Assembly (NCBI RefSeq): GCF_008370685.1
Contig: NZ_VTZU01000041.1
Coordinates: forward strand, 1-64,000
Origin: Aquimarina sp. RZ0
GTDB lineage: Bacteria > Bacteroidota > Bacteroidia > Flavobacteriales > Flavobacteriaceae
Reading direction: 5' to 3'
DNA: 64,000 nucleotides
Position numbers and translations under genes: made by a program. Below, piece after piece: positions 36,376 through 44,210 of the stretch. Position 1 is the first letter of the stretch; every line of letters starts with the position of its first letter. A model generated the notes under the pieces. The model was not told the origin of the DNA. It made no database searches and saw nothing but the letters and a program-made list of their open reading frames with translations.

Positions 36376-36476
36376 ATGGTACACCATGGTTTACCATTAT
36401 GGCAAACCATTTTCAAAAATCGATGTAACCCCATCGTATAGAAGGGCTATCAAGGTTTGTGCTTTTGGTAAACCAT
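36376..36476. repeat. Iteron-like ATGGTNNACCAT cluster (possible origin)
   Basis: Four 12-bp motifs occur: ATGGTACACCAT (36376), ATGGTTTACCAT (36386), ATGGCAAACCAT (36399) and TTGGTAAACCAT (36465). They lie between two convergent genes, where a promoter operator is not expected, and directly after the helicase loader gene. Origin iterons or partition sites are possible. Confidence 0.5.
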
Positions 36477-36510
36477 TTCAGTTTTGTTAGCACTATGGGG
36501 TCTGTTTTCT

Positions 36511-36681
36511 CTACTGATCAACTCCAAAAAATTTATAGATCAATCGTACCTCGTGAGGGTATAATAATTGTCGTCTTCCTGTATCCAATTCTTTAATTTC
36601 TTTCAGTTTTCTGCGTAAGGTCTGCCGACTGATGCCTAAAAATTCGCTCAATTCCTGTTTTGTGGTGAAAGTAAATCGCAT
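36511..36681 (-). CDS. Small HTH DNA-binding protein
   Basis: The 56-residue protein reads as an almost minimal helix-turn-helix (FTTKQELSEFLGISRQTLRR) followed by a basic helix and a C-terminal segment ending FFGVDQ. The helix pair is the classic form of replication or transposon-associated HTH proteins. It is convergent with the DnaC-like gene and divergent from the structural gene block. It may bind the iteron-like motifs just beyond its 3' end. It is short, but the domain fit is strong. Confidence 0.65.
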   Translation of the reverse strand: MRFTFTTKQELSEFLGISRQTLRRKLKEIKELDTGRRQLLYPHEVRLIYKFFGVDQ

Positions 36682-36878
36682 ATTCTATGGTGTATTAATG
36701 TCCTTTAATGTGGATTAGTGTAATCAAGAGTTACAGCAAGTAAAATTGCACTACAAAACCCTCCGTACCTCCCTAAATTACTACAATTTTTATAAAAAAC
36801 AACTTTTATTTTCCAAAGGATATCACCCCCTTTTCCGGCTTGTTTTTTCCTCTTTTCTTTGCCTCAAAATCAGTACAA

Positions 36879-37340
36879 ATGTTCACATGGATTGCAGGCG
36901 GATTAGCCGCTTTTTTTTCGATACGATATTTATCCCGCTTGCAACAAGCTGGTACGAATATCACCTCCAGAATACGGGTTCAAATCCATAAGGTTACCCT
37001 TACAGGTATTGAACTCAAAGCCACGGTGCAGTTACAGAATCCTAATCCTGTAGCCCTGCGTCTGCAACATCCTTTTGTCAAGATTTTACACAAGAATACC
37101 TTACTGGGAAGTTCTGCTGTAGAAAATAGAGTCATAGAGATTCCCGAACACAGCCAGAAAACCTTTGAATTGCATATCCAATCTGCCGGGTGGTTGACCC
37201 TGATCCAGCTACTGGGAACCAGAGTGGTGAGTGATATCCGTTCAGGAAAACCCTTGGAGCTGGATATACAAACACAGGTGATTACCCGCGTTAATGGATT
37301 ACCCTACCAGCAAACTGAAAATATCATATTACAACTCTGA
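36879..37340 (+). CDS. LEA type 2-like membrane-anchored protein
   Basis: The 153-residue form starting at MFTWIAGGLAAFF is preferred; an upstream in-frame TTG at 36840 would add 13 residues. An N-terminal membrane segment is followed by a beta-sandwich with the water-stress/LEA2 pattern (QIHKVTLTGIELKATVQLQN, then PNPVALRL). LEA2 domains occur in envelope proteins, and a role in a virion or cell surface is possible. The stop overlaps the next start (TGATG). It is the first gene of a long plus-strand block. Confidence 0.68.
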   Translation: MFTWIAGGLAAFFSIRYLSRLQQAGTNITSRIRVQIHKVTLTGIELKATVQLQNPNPVALRLQHPFVKILHKNTLLGSSAVENRVIEIPEHSQKTFELHIQSAGWLTLIQLLGTRVVSDIRSGKPLELDIQTQVITRVNGLPYQQTENIILQL

Positions 37341-38320
37341 TGAAAGCACAAAACAAGCGACATATCCGTGCGACCCGTAGCTTTGATCATTTGATCCCTC
37401 AAAGTATCCAGAAGGATACGGTGATTGTAGGCTCTGGGAAAGCCAAGCTGGAAGATACCCTGCAACTGATGCAGCTGGTCATACGAGAGACTACAAAGGA
37501 CACCGCTTTACTGGCAAAGCAGCTACAGCATAAAAACCGCTACGACACTTGTCGTAATATCTGGAATTTCGTGTATCAGCATATCCAGTATACAATGGAC
37601 AAAACGGGAATCGAACAAGTCCGCAGACCCTCACGTAGTTGGGCAGATCGCATGACAGGTGTCGATTGTGATTGTTATACAGTATTTATCGGTAGTATCC
37701 TGACCAATCTGAAAATGCCATTTACGATTCGGATTACCAAATATGGAGGGAAACATCATTTTCAGCATGTCTATCCGATTGTTCCTATGGCTAACGGTCA
37801 TATTACGATGGACTGCGTAACAGATCAGTTCAATTACGAGGTTCCTTATTCCGAAAAAAAAGATATCCCGGTCATTGGTTCCATTGGTACAGATAGTTTG
37901 GGAACAGTAAGCGGAGTAGATATGGCAGCTATTAGTCTGGATGCCTTGGAAGCATCACCGATTCCTTTACGAAAAATCATAGTGCCTAAAAGAAAACAAT
38001 CACGCTGCCTGAGTCCTTCTGGAAATATAAAACGGTCTATGACCGAGAAATCAGGACGCGTCCTGTCTCCTTTTCGATTAGAGGATGGAAAACAGATCAA
38101 AACGATCCCACCAAAAAAGGATTTTAATCTACTGAATTTTTTAATCCTTTCAGGGATATCTGTAGCAGCAGGAATCGGAGTCCTAAAACTCCTCTCCACC
38201 ACAGGCACTCGTAACCCAAGAGGCACTCTTAGCACGAGAGGCAAAAATGATAACACTCCTGGTACTGACAACGCCAGAGGTAAAAATGATAAAAAAAATA
38301 AAACGAAAAAAGGTCTATGA
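37340..38320 (+). CDS. Transglutaminase-like protein with C-terminal membrane anchor
   Basis: The 326-residue protein has a transglutaminase-like core at about 65-165: GVDCDCYTVF with Cys110 as nucleophile, His143 in HFQHVYPIV and Asp158 in ITMDCV. A basic, low-complexity part follows, then one hydrophobic segment (about 268-286) and a Lys/Arg-rich tail. The family can hydrolyse or cross-link peptide bonds. In this block it could cross-link structural proteins or process peptidoglycan stems. The stop overlaps the next start by 4 bases. Confidence 0.78.
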   Translation: MKAQNKRHIRATRSFDHLIPQSIQKDTVIVGSGKAKLEDTLQLMQLVIRETTKDTALLAKQLQHKNRYDTCRNIWNFVYQHIQYTMDKTGIEQVRRPSRSWADRMTGVDCDCYTVFIGSILTNLKMPFTIRITKYGGKHHFQHVYPIVPMANGHITMDCVTDQFNYEVPYSEKKDIPVIGSIGTDSLGTVSGVDMAAISLDALEASPIPLRKIIVPKRKQSRCLSPSGNIKRSMTEKSGRVLSPFRLEDGKQIKTIPPKKDFNLLNFLILSGISVAAGIGVLKLLSTTGTRNPRGTLSTRGKNDNTPGTDNARGKNDKKNKTKKGL

Positions 38321-39570
38321 CCTTGACCTTAAATAAGAATGATATGGAATTACACCGATTAGACGGCTTCGATGCCACAGGATTAGACAGCTTGGATATC
38401 ACAGATTCTCAGAGTACGAGTGAAATAATAAATGGCATCAATGATGCCCCGGAGATTGCTTATGAGATATTAGATGATCAGGGCAATGTGGTGATGTATG
38501 CTGATCTGGATGAAAATATTTATGTCATTGATGGACTGGGAGGTTTCTTTAAAAAGATCGGAAAAGGCTTAAAAAAGTTTGCAAAAAAAGTGGTGAAACC
38601 TGTGGTAAAAACTTTTAACCGTTTTTTAAACCCTGCCACCATCCTGCTTAGAAATGGATTTCTACTGGCTATGAAAATCAATATGTTTAAAGTAGCAGAG
38701 AAACTACGTTTTGGGTATCTCAGTGATGCCGAAGTTCGAAAACGTGGTGGGGATATGCGAAAATTTAATAAGATGCGAAAAGCTGTCGGGAAAGCGGAGA
38801 AGATTTATGAAATGGCTGGTGGTAAAAAGAAGAATCTAAAAAAAGCCATTCTCAAAGGAAAAGGGAACAAAGACAGACAAGTACCTCTGAGTGGCTTCGG
38901 GTTAGGAAATGCTTTTGATGATGGAGACCCCGATGTTTTTAATGATCCCTTTGAAAAATTTATAGTAGAGTCAGATCCTGATGTAGTAGAGTCTTTTATC
39001 AATAATGACATCCAGATAGAGGGATTAAGTGGAGTGGCTACAGGAACGGCTATTGCAGCAGCGACCAGTGCCGTAGCAGGAGTAGCTGCACTGGTAGGGA
39101 AGATCGGGAATATTTTTACAAAAGGAAAACAGGTCAAAGAACAGGCAGCAACCCTTTTTCAGAAACCCAACCGATTACCACCTGTAAAATTTGGAGATCC
39201 CAGAACGCAACAATTTCCTGTGCAGCATTTTAACCCTTCTTTTCCGCAGACTGTCTCCAATAAAGCATTGTTTCAAAACGCGGATGCTGAAAAACCAAAG
39301 GAAAGCTTTTTTGAAAAACATAAAACACCCATTTTGATTGGAGCTGGGGTATTGGTGGTAGGAACAGGAGTCGCTATTGCCATGCGATCTAGTAAAAAGA
39401 AAACAGCAAAGCCGATTTCGGGAGTTCCCAAAAAGAGGACACGAAAAAAACCCTCCCTGCAAAGGGATGAACTGGGACGATTTACCAAAGGTTCCGGAAT
39501 CCGGAGTGGTCACAAAAAAAGCTCCTCCAGAAAAGCTCCTGAGAAACTCATACCAAAAGCATTATTGTAA
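38317..39570 (+). CDS. Basic membrane protein of unknown family, possible structural protein
   Basis: The 417-residue protein has an acidic N-terminus (about 1-70), a lysine-rich amphipathic stretch (GGFFKKIGKGLKKFAKKVVK), then NPATILLRNGFLLAMKINMF. It has two hydrophobic segments (about 226-250, Ala/Val-rich, and 338-356) and a very basic, Ser/Lys-rich tail. A second start (MELHRL, codon 10) is possible. The amphipathic helix plus basic tail would suit an inner-membrane or virion-membrane protein that also binds DNA. No family name is known to me. Confidence 0.65.
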   Translation: MTLTLNKNDMELHRLDGFDATGLDSLDITDSQSTSEIINGINDAPEIAYEILDDQGNVVMYADLDENIYVIDGLGGFFKKIGKGLKKFAKKVVKPVVKTFNRFLNPATILLRNGFLLAMKINMFKVAEKLRFGYLSDAEVRKRGGDMRKFNKMRKAVGKAEKIYEMAGGKKKNLKKAILKGKGNKDRQVPLSGFGLGNAFDDGDPDVFNDPFEKFIVESDPDVVESFINNDIQIEGLSGVATGTAIAAATSAVAGVAALVGKIGNIFTKGKQVKEQAATLFQKPNRLPPVKFGDPRTQQFPVQHFNPSFPQTVSNKALFQNADAEKPKESFFEKHKTPILIGAGVLVVGTGVAIAMRSSKKKTAKPISGVPKKRTRKKPSLQRDELGRFTKGSGIRSGHKKSSSRKAPEKLIPKALL

Positions 39571-39590
39571 AACAGAAATTAAAATTTATT

Positions 39591-40187
39591 ATGAAAACAA
39601 AAGGAAATACAAAAGATAGTCTTCTGGAGGTTGGGAAACATCTCAGTACAGGAGTCTTAGGAATGGTGGCAGGATCAGCCATAGGAAGGTACTCCCTCGC
39701 TGTTGGTGCGCTGACCATATTTGGGGGAGCCTACTATGGTAAAGACTGGATCACCTCCGCAGGAGTAGGCATGGCATTCTCTAATGGATTCACAGGAAAA
39801 CCACAAAATACTAATGGAGTTGATGGAATTAAAGACAATTTAGATGATGCTAAAGACAGAGCAGTTACCTCCCTGAAAGCCATTGGTAAAAAGCTATTCC
39901 TTGATAAATTATCTCCTTCCCTGGCGCAGAAACTGGCACTGGGAAATATAGAAGATCGCCCTTTAGTATTTATGGGATCAGAGGTAGCCGATACGGGAGA
40001 TTTTGATACCAGCGAAGTAGATGAGATTATCCGAAAGATTGAAGCCGGGGAACAATTACCCACCATAGATATACAACAGGATTTTGCAAATGGATTTGAG
40101 GGAAGCATGACAGAAGATATCAGTGGAATCGATACCATGCAATTAAACGGAGCTGAAGATATAACAGAACTCAATGCAGTAGCATAG
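39591..40187 (+). CDS. Membrane protein with glycine-rich N-terminus
   Basis: The 198-residue protein has one or two glycine/alanine-rich hydrophobic segments (about 17-55; VAGSAIGRYSLAVGALTIFG) that could lie in a membrane as a helical hairpin. An acidic, helical C-terminal part follows. No family was recognised. A 100-bp spacer with an 11-bp hairpin follows before the putative structural gene at 40293. Confidence 0.62.
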   Translation: MKTKGNTKDSLLEVGKHLSTGVLGMVAGSAIGRYSLAVGALTIFGGAYYGKDWITSAGVGMAFSNGFTGKPQNTNGVDGIKDNLDDAKDRAVTSLKAIGKKLFLDKLSPSLAQKLALGNIEDRPLVFMGSEVADTGDFDTSEVDEIIRKIEAGEQLPTIDIQQDFANGFEGSMTEDISGIDTMQLNGAEDITELNAVA

Positions 40188-40196
40188 TTCTTTATA

Positions 40197-40290
40197 GTAC
40201 AGAGTATACAGTACAGAGTACTAAAAACAATTACTAACTACTAACTACTCTGTACTTACTACTCTTTACTAAACACTTAATACTAAAAAA
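40197..40290. repeat. Hairpin and microrepeat spacer 1
   Basis: Copies of GTACAGAGTA are followed by the inverse TACTCTGTAC (40211-40220 and 40246-40255), an 11-bp stem including flanks. The spacer also holds ACTAACT repeats and AACACTTAATACT. A related spacer lies at 43480-43570. Confidence 0.6.
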
Positions 40291-40292
40291 CA

Positions 40293-40925
40293 ATGGAAAT
40301 GATGAAAAAAAGCTCAAGATCGCAATTTCTGGAAATTGTGAATGCTCATATCTCTTTAAGGGATCAGACAAAAAAGTATGACCCTGCGATGGTTAAAGTA
40401 GCCACAGGGATCAAGGAAGGAAGATTACAACTAGCTGATACGGCATATTATGCCATCAAGTTTGCAGGCAACAAAGCCAATATTGATATGTTTGAAACTC
40501 AGGATGCTAAAGAGATCGGGATTACCAATGTCACACAGGCAAAGCTTCAGAAGGACAGGTTATTTCTATGCAATCGTATCATCCTGTTGGCAGCAGAAAT
40601 CGAAGGAGATCTTCCAGGAAGTGATTCTGAACTCAAACGAGTGATCAAGCAAACCAATTTTGATAGCATCAAAAAGGTAGGCGGATTACAGAATGGCGTC
40701 TTCTCCCTGATAGCCAATAAGAAAATCATTATCGATGAGCGTCCGATGCAAGATTTTGCCACCGATGGCAATACCACGCTTAATTTGGGTACCTACTTTT
40801 TAGAAAGCCCAAGATTCATTCGGGATGATGAGGAATTCGAATTCAATATCGAACTCGGTGATGATGCCCCGGAGAAAGCACTCATTAAAGTAGTACTGGC
40901 AGGAACCGCAACAGTCCCTGCTTAG
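40293..40925 (+). CDS. Candidate major structural (capsid-like) protein
   Basis: The 210-residue soluble protein has no signal peptide or membrane segment. After a helical first half, residues 125-207 are beta-rich: LQNGVFSLIANKKIIIDERP, TLNLGTYFLESPRFIRDD, then EEFEFNIELG and EKALIKVVLAG. Alternating strands with an F/L-ESPRFI element recall jelly-roll capsid proteins of non-tailed viruses, but this is a shape judgement only. It has its own spacer, sits in the middle of a set of membrane proteins and is followed by a second beta-rich protein. A cytosolic enzyme is not excluded. Confidence 0.5.
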   Translation: MEMMKKSSRSQFLEIVNAHISLRDQTKKYDPAMVKVATGIKEGRLQLADTAYYAIKFAGNKANIDMFETQDAKEIGITNVTQAKLQKDRLFLCNRIILLAAEIEGDLPGSDSELKRVIKQTNFDSIKKVGGLQNGVFSLIANKKIIIDERPMQDFATDGNTTLNLGTYFLESPRFIRDDEEFEFNIELGDDAPEKALIKVVLAGTATVPA

Positions 40926-40975
40926 CCGGTCGATAATCGACATTTATAAACATAGTAAATGTGAAAACTTATTAG

Positions 40976-41380
40976 ATGAACATAGAAGAAAAAGAAAACA
41001 CCAAAGAAACCAGAGTGGTTTTTTCCTTTAAAATGGAAAAACAGAACGGACTGCTTACCGTTGATAATTTCGAACTCCCAAAGCATACCCAACTGGTGAA
41101 AGGCATACAATTGATCTCGGATTATCCAGATCGCTTGTACTACCGGGGGAAACAACGTATTGAAATTGGAGGGGAAGAACTTTTTCCCGATAGTTTTGAG
41201 AGTAAAATTCTGATGTCTTCCTTAAGCGTAGCGCCCAGAGAACGCTTCTTTGAATTAGGGGATGTATTACCCGGGGATTTATCGGTGAAGCTACGCTTTG
41301 AAGATAAAGACCATAGTAACGCTCCTTTTGGACAGGGATATAAAGTCACCCTGGTCATCCTTATCCAGGAGAGGGTTTAA
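40976..41380 (+). CDS. Beta-rich hypothetical protein, possible minor structural protein
   Basis: The 134-residue protein has no signal or membrane segment. It is mostly predicted beta: VVFSFKMEKQNG, GLLTVDNFELPKHTQLVKGI, then KVTLVILIQERV at the end. It could form one jelly-roll or a small beta-sandwich. It follows the candidate capsid-like gene by 50 bases and precedes two more soluble genes, and all are on one strand. No family is known to me. Confidence 0.55.
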   Translation: MNIEEKENTKETRVVFSFKMEKQNGLLTVDNFELPKHTQLVKGIQLISDYPDRLYYRGKQRIEIGGEELFPDSFESKILMSSLSVAPRERFFELGDVLPGDLSVKLRFEDKDHSNAPFGQGYKVTLVILIQERV

Positions 41381-41424
41381 GACTCCATTTAAAAGCCCAT
41401 CATTGGGTATTAAAACAATTAGGT

Positions 41425-41949
41425 ATGAAATGTATTATCCATAATGAAAATAATAAAGGTGGCAGTGCCACTATAGTGCGGAGGAAGTTTGTGCCCATAA
41501 AATTTACAATCGAAAGGGAAAACCAATTTTTAAACGCAGCGGCCAAACTTCCTTTTACTACAACCAAAGTCAACGCACTGCTGACTACCTCAGAGGTTCA
41601 AAAACCCTGTAATGATACTCCCTTACCTACCCGATATTATTATGGGAGTACCCCCGGTAAGATGGAAGATACTTCTTTTCTGGAAACAGATACGGGAACC
41701 GTTTATAACACTCCCTACCCTCCTGATGGGTTTTCTAATGGAATGCGTGGGATGTGGTGGTACTATGTACATCCGATAACAGACCGTTTTCCGGTACATC
41801 TGGAGAATGGCATTCTGGAAACCCTGGCAGCTCCTATTACGGTAAAGATCAAACAGGAAGGGCAATGTACTGCGGATGGGTATTACCTCTGGAGTGGGAT
41901 ACTTCCGGTAACAGGTTTTTCACTGGTCACTTTTTTTCCACCCGCCTAA
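41425..41949 (+). CDS. Beta-rich hypothetical protein
   Basis: The 174-residue protein starts MKCIIHNENNKGG. It has a proline/tyrosine-rich middle (PTRYYYGSTPGK, NTPYPPDGF) and hydrophobic beta-like end strands (GFSLVTFFPPA). No known domain was recognised. The next gene begins after 11 bases, so both are in the same transcript. It may be part of the structural set. Confidence 0.55.
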   Translation: MKCIIHNENNKGGSATIVRRKFVPIKFTIERENQFLNAAAKLPFTTTKVNALLTTSEVQKPCNDTPLPTRYYYGSTPGKMEDTSFLETDTGTVYNTPYPPDGFSNGMRGMWWYYVHPITDRFPVHLENGILETLAAPITVKIKQEGQCTADGYYLWSGILPVTGFSLVTFFPPA

Positions 41950-41960
41950 CAGCTATCGCT

Positions 41961-42239
41961 ATGATATTAGGAACACTATCATTATTTCAGAAACGTGGGA
42001 TTTTCTATAAGGAAGAGCAGTTACACTGGGAGGATACCTTTTCAAAAGTGATTGAAAAGGAACTGGGCTCCGATCAGGAATTAACACCTTTGAAGGTTGC
42101 AGCCAAACAGCAACCCATCCCGGTGGATGAATCAGGGCATACGGATTATATCACGGCTTTCTATCAGGATGAAGGACAAGCCACTTATCCATATGAGATC
42201 ACTGTATGGCTACTTATAGAGTCGGTAAGCGACATTTAA
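41961..42239 (+). CDS. Small soluble protein of the structural block
   Basis: The 92-residue product starts at MILGTLSLF, 11 bases after the preceding stop. A longer frame extending into the previous gene is not supported. It is polar with alternating strands (YEITVWLLIESVSDI at the end). No domain was recognised. It is followed by an inverted-repeat spacer. Confidence 0.5.
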   Translation: MILGTLSLFQKRGIFYKEEQLHWEDTFSKVIEKELGSDQELTPLKVAAKQQPIPVDESGHTDYITAFYQDEGQATYPYEITVWLLIESVSDI

Positions 42240-42255
42240 AATGAATTATTAATCA

Positions 42256-42323
42256 AGTATCTCACCTAAGAGTGAAATAACAAATCACCCTATGGGTGTG
42301 AGATACTAAAACACACAATGTGT
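42256..42323. repeat. Nested inverted repeats in spacer
   Basis: AGTATCTCAC (42256-42265) and GTGAGATACT (42298-42307) pair perfectly. Inside lies CACCC/GGGTG, and after them CACACAATGTGTG (42311-42323) reaches the next start. The structure could regulate translation of the 42322 gene. Confidence 0.55.
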
Positions 42324-42660
42324 GATGCGTGAGGAATTTGCACTGCACTATGCAGAGAGAAGAGCTAAAGAGCGTGGGTATGATTCATACAGAATCGTAT
42401 ATAGAGAATTTATGATCCCATCAGGTGGGATGCTAAAGTTTCAGGCTACTAATGAAATCTGGCTAATTACCTATATCGCCTGGGGACTAATTGTGAAATC
42501 AGATTATGGACGCTATGATAATTGGTATACGCAGGGGATTATTGAGAATGCCCATGAACATGGGGATCGTATTGAAATTATCAATACTAGAAAATACCAA
42601 CGCACTATTCGTTTTTTACAAGTGATATTAAAAACAGAAGATGATGGAAGCAAGCGATAG
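42322..42660 (+). CDS. Hypothetical protein
   Basis: The 112-residue protein begins MMREEFALHYAERRAKERG; the ATG is preceded by the CACACAATGTGTG palindrome. The middle has a hydrophobic, Trp-rich strand (IWLITYIAWGLIVK) that could be a beta-hairpin or a short membrane segment. It overlaps the start of the coiled-coil gene by 20 bases. Unclassified. Confidence 0.55.
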   Translation: MMREEFALHYAERRAKERGYDSYRIVYREFMIPSGGMLKFQATNEIWLITYIAWGLIVKSDYGRYDNWYTQGIIENAHEHGDRIEIINTRKYQRTIRFLQVILKTEDDGSKR

Positions 42661-43480
42661 ACAAACGGGGTCGGTACGAATCAATAAAGAGATGCGTGTA
42701 GAAATGAATGCATTGGGTATCTCCAATGCAACGGAATACATAAGGTATAAAATGGAACAAGGCGCATCAAAACAGAAAGCCTTAAAAACCCTTCCTGAAA
42801 AAGATACAGTACGGCAATTACCTGTTTTAGAGACCTTAAAGAATGTAGATCCTCAATTAAAAGATCAGCTCACCATTCAACGCCTGTCACTTGAAAATCG
42901 AGGGCTTCAGAAGAAATTGGAAGAGATTACCCGAAGTAATGAGGATACCTTAAATGGGGTACATCACAAAGTACATAGTATGCTTCAGGAAGAACTCCAG
43001 AAACGAGACTTCGAAGCCCTTAAAAAATTAAACACCGAACAGAAAAAAGAACTGGAAGAGTTACAAAAAAGGCTCGATGAGTCCAAAAAAGAAACCAATA
43101 CCAAACAGGAAGAAATTGAAGCTTTGGTCAAAAAATTAGGATTCGTAGAATTAGGAAAAGCCCTCCTCCCTGGAGCAATCTCAGGACTTGCCAAACAATA
43201 CCCAAATCAGATGAAAGGGATTGCAGGAACACTAGGGAGGTTAGGTCTTAATGATGCACCTGAAAACCAAATGGATGATGCTAATGAGCAAGAAGAACAC
43301 TTGTTACAAATTATGAATTATCTCCAGGAGGTATTTACTGAGGAGCAGTTCGAACAAGCTATACAACTAATGATTCAGTTAGGAGATCAAATCAAGGAGG
43401 ATCAGGGGCTGATACAGAAAATAACATATTACCTAAATCAATTAAAAGAGAAAAAAGTACAGAGTGACAAAGAAGTATAA
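42641..43480 (+). CDS. Coiled-coil protein
   Basis: The 279-residue protein starts inside the previous gene. A basic N-terminus with an RVEMNALGIS segment (possible ribbon-helix-helix-like) precedes a long coiled coil (about 85-180; SLENRGLQKKLEEITRSNED, KRLDESKKETNTKQEEIEAL). A hydrophobic/Gly region (ELGKALLPGAISGLA) and a C-terminal helical part follow. It may be a scaffold or DNA-associated protein. A repeat-bearing spacer follows. Confidence 0.6.
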   Translation: MMEASDRQTGSVRINKEMRVEMNALGISNATEYIRYKMEQGASKQKALKTLPEKDTVRQLPVLETLKNVDPQLKDQLTIQRLSLENRGLQKKLEEITRSNEDTLNGVHHKVHSMLQEELQKRDFEALKKLNTEQKKELEELQKRLDESKKETNTKQEEIEALVKKLGFVELGKALLPGAISGLAKQYPNQMKGIAGTLGRLGLNDAPENQMDDANEQEEHLLQIMNYLQEVFTEEQFEQAIQLMIQLGDQIKEDQGLIQKITYYLNQLKEKKVQSDKEV

Positions 43481-43570
43481 AGTAGTAAGTACAGAGTACA
43501 GAGTACAGAGTACAAAGAACTCAAACAAATTACTTAATACTTAATACTTTGTACTAAATACTTAATACTT
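43481..43570. repeat. Hairpin and microrepeat spacer 2
   Basis: The unit AGTACAG is repeated about four times (43487-43515). AGTACAAAG / CTTTGTACT pair (43509-43517 and 43547-43555), and ACTTAATACTT follows. It is related in sequence and structure to the spacer at 40197-40290. Confidence 0.6.
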
Positions 43571-43593
43571 CAAAAAAACTAAAAGAAGAAATT

Positions 43594-43776
43594 ATGAAAG
43601 CACAGGTTACAGTAAACATAGAAGTTAAAGACACTACAGAAGTACAACGGGTACAAAAAGCTTTTGAAACGATGCATAAAAATTTTGGAGCTAAAGGCAT
43701 TATAAAAATGGAGCAAATGTTTCTAAACGATGCTTTTATCCGAAATCTGGTGAAAATTAAAATTAGAAAAGGATAA
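43594..43776 (+). CDS. Small hypothetical protein
   Basis: The 60-residue, basic, helical protein (TTEVQRVQKAFETMHKNFGA) is supported by operon position: the next gene starts 4 bases after it. The length is too short for family assignment. Confidence 0.55.
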   Translation: MKAQVTVNIEVKDTTEVQRVQKAFETMHKNFGAKGIIKMEQMFLNDAFIRNLVKIKIRKG

Positions 43777-43779
43777 TCT

Positions 43780-44205
43780 ATGCCACTTCCAGCAGCTCTT
43801 GCATTGCAAACTATAAAAAACAAACCAAAAGTGACTGTTGGTAAACGAACCACTAATGTATTATTGGCTACAGGATTGGGAGTAGTTGCTTTTTGGGGAG
43901 TTAAAACCTTATGGCGAAGATTCAAAAGGGATTTTCGGGAAGGACAGGCATTACAGCAAGGAAACCCTGCCAATTTTGCTATTCGTATTGCACTGGCATT
44001 TGAGAATGATAGTGCTTTTGGATGGGGAACCGATGAAGAAGCACTATTCAGAACTTTAGAACAAATCCCAACTGCCAATATGATGCGAAAAGTGGGGCAT
44101 GCTTATAAGGATTTAGAAGGTAGAAATCTGGCTGCGGATCTGAAAAGTGAACTTACTACCGAGGAGTTTGCCATTGCTGATGAAATTATAAATTCAAAAA
44201 GATAA
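43780..44205 (+). CDS. Membrane-anchored protein with annexin-like repeat
   Basis: The 141-residue protein has one hydrophobic segment (about 26-42, NVLLATGLGVVAFWGVK) after a basic N-terminus. Its C-terminal half resembles one annexin repeat: GWGTDEEALFRTLEQI (from residue 81) with a type II calcium-loop-like GxGTDE, then YKDLEGRNLAADLKSELT. Annexins bind calcium and acidic membranes; bacterial annexin-like proteins have been reported. A single repeat alone would need oligomers. It is part of a tight run of genes. Homology is inferred from pattern. Confidence 0.65.
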   Translation: MPLPAALALQTIKNKPKVTVGKRTTNVLLATGLGVVAFWGVKTLWRRFKRDFREGQALQQGNPANFAIRIALAFENDSAFGWGTDEEALFRTLEQIPTANMMRKVGHAYKDLEGRNLAADLKSELTTEEFAIADEIINSKR

Positions 44206-44210
44206 TTCTT

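Noticed and set aside
41754..41960. 5' extension of the 41961 gene
   Set aside because: The region is the reading frame of the previous gene; the ATG at 41961 with 11-base spacing is a better start.
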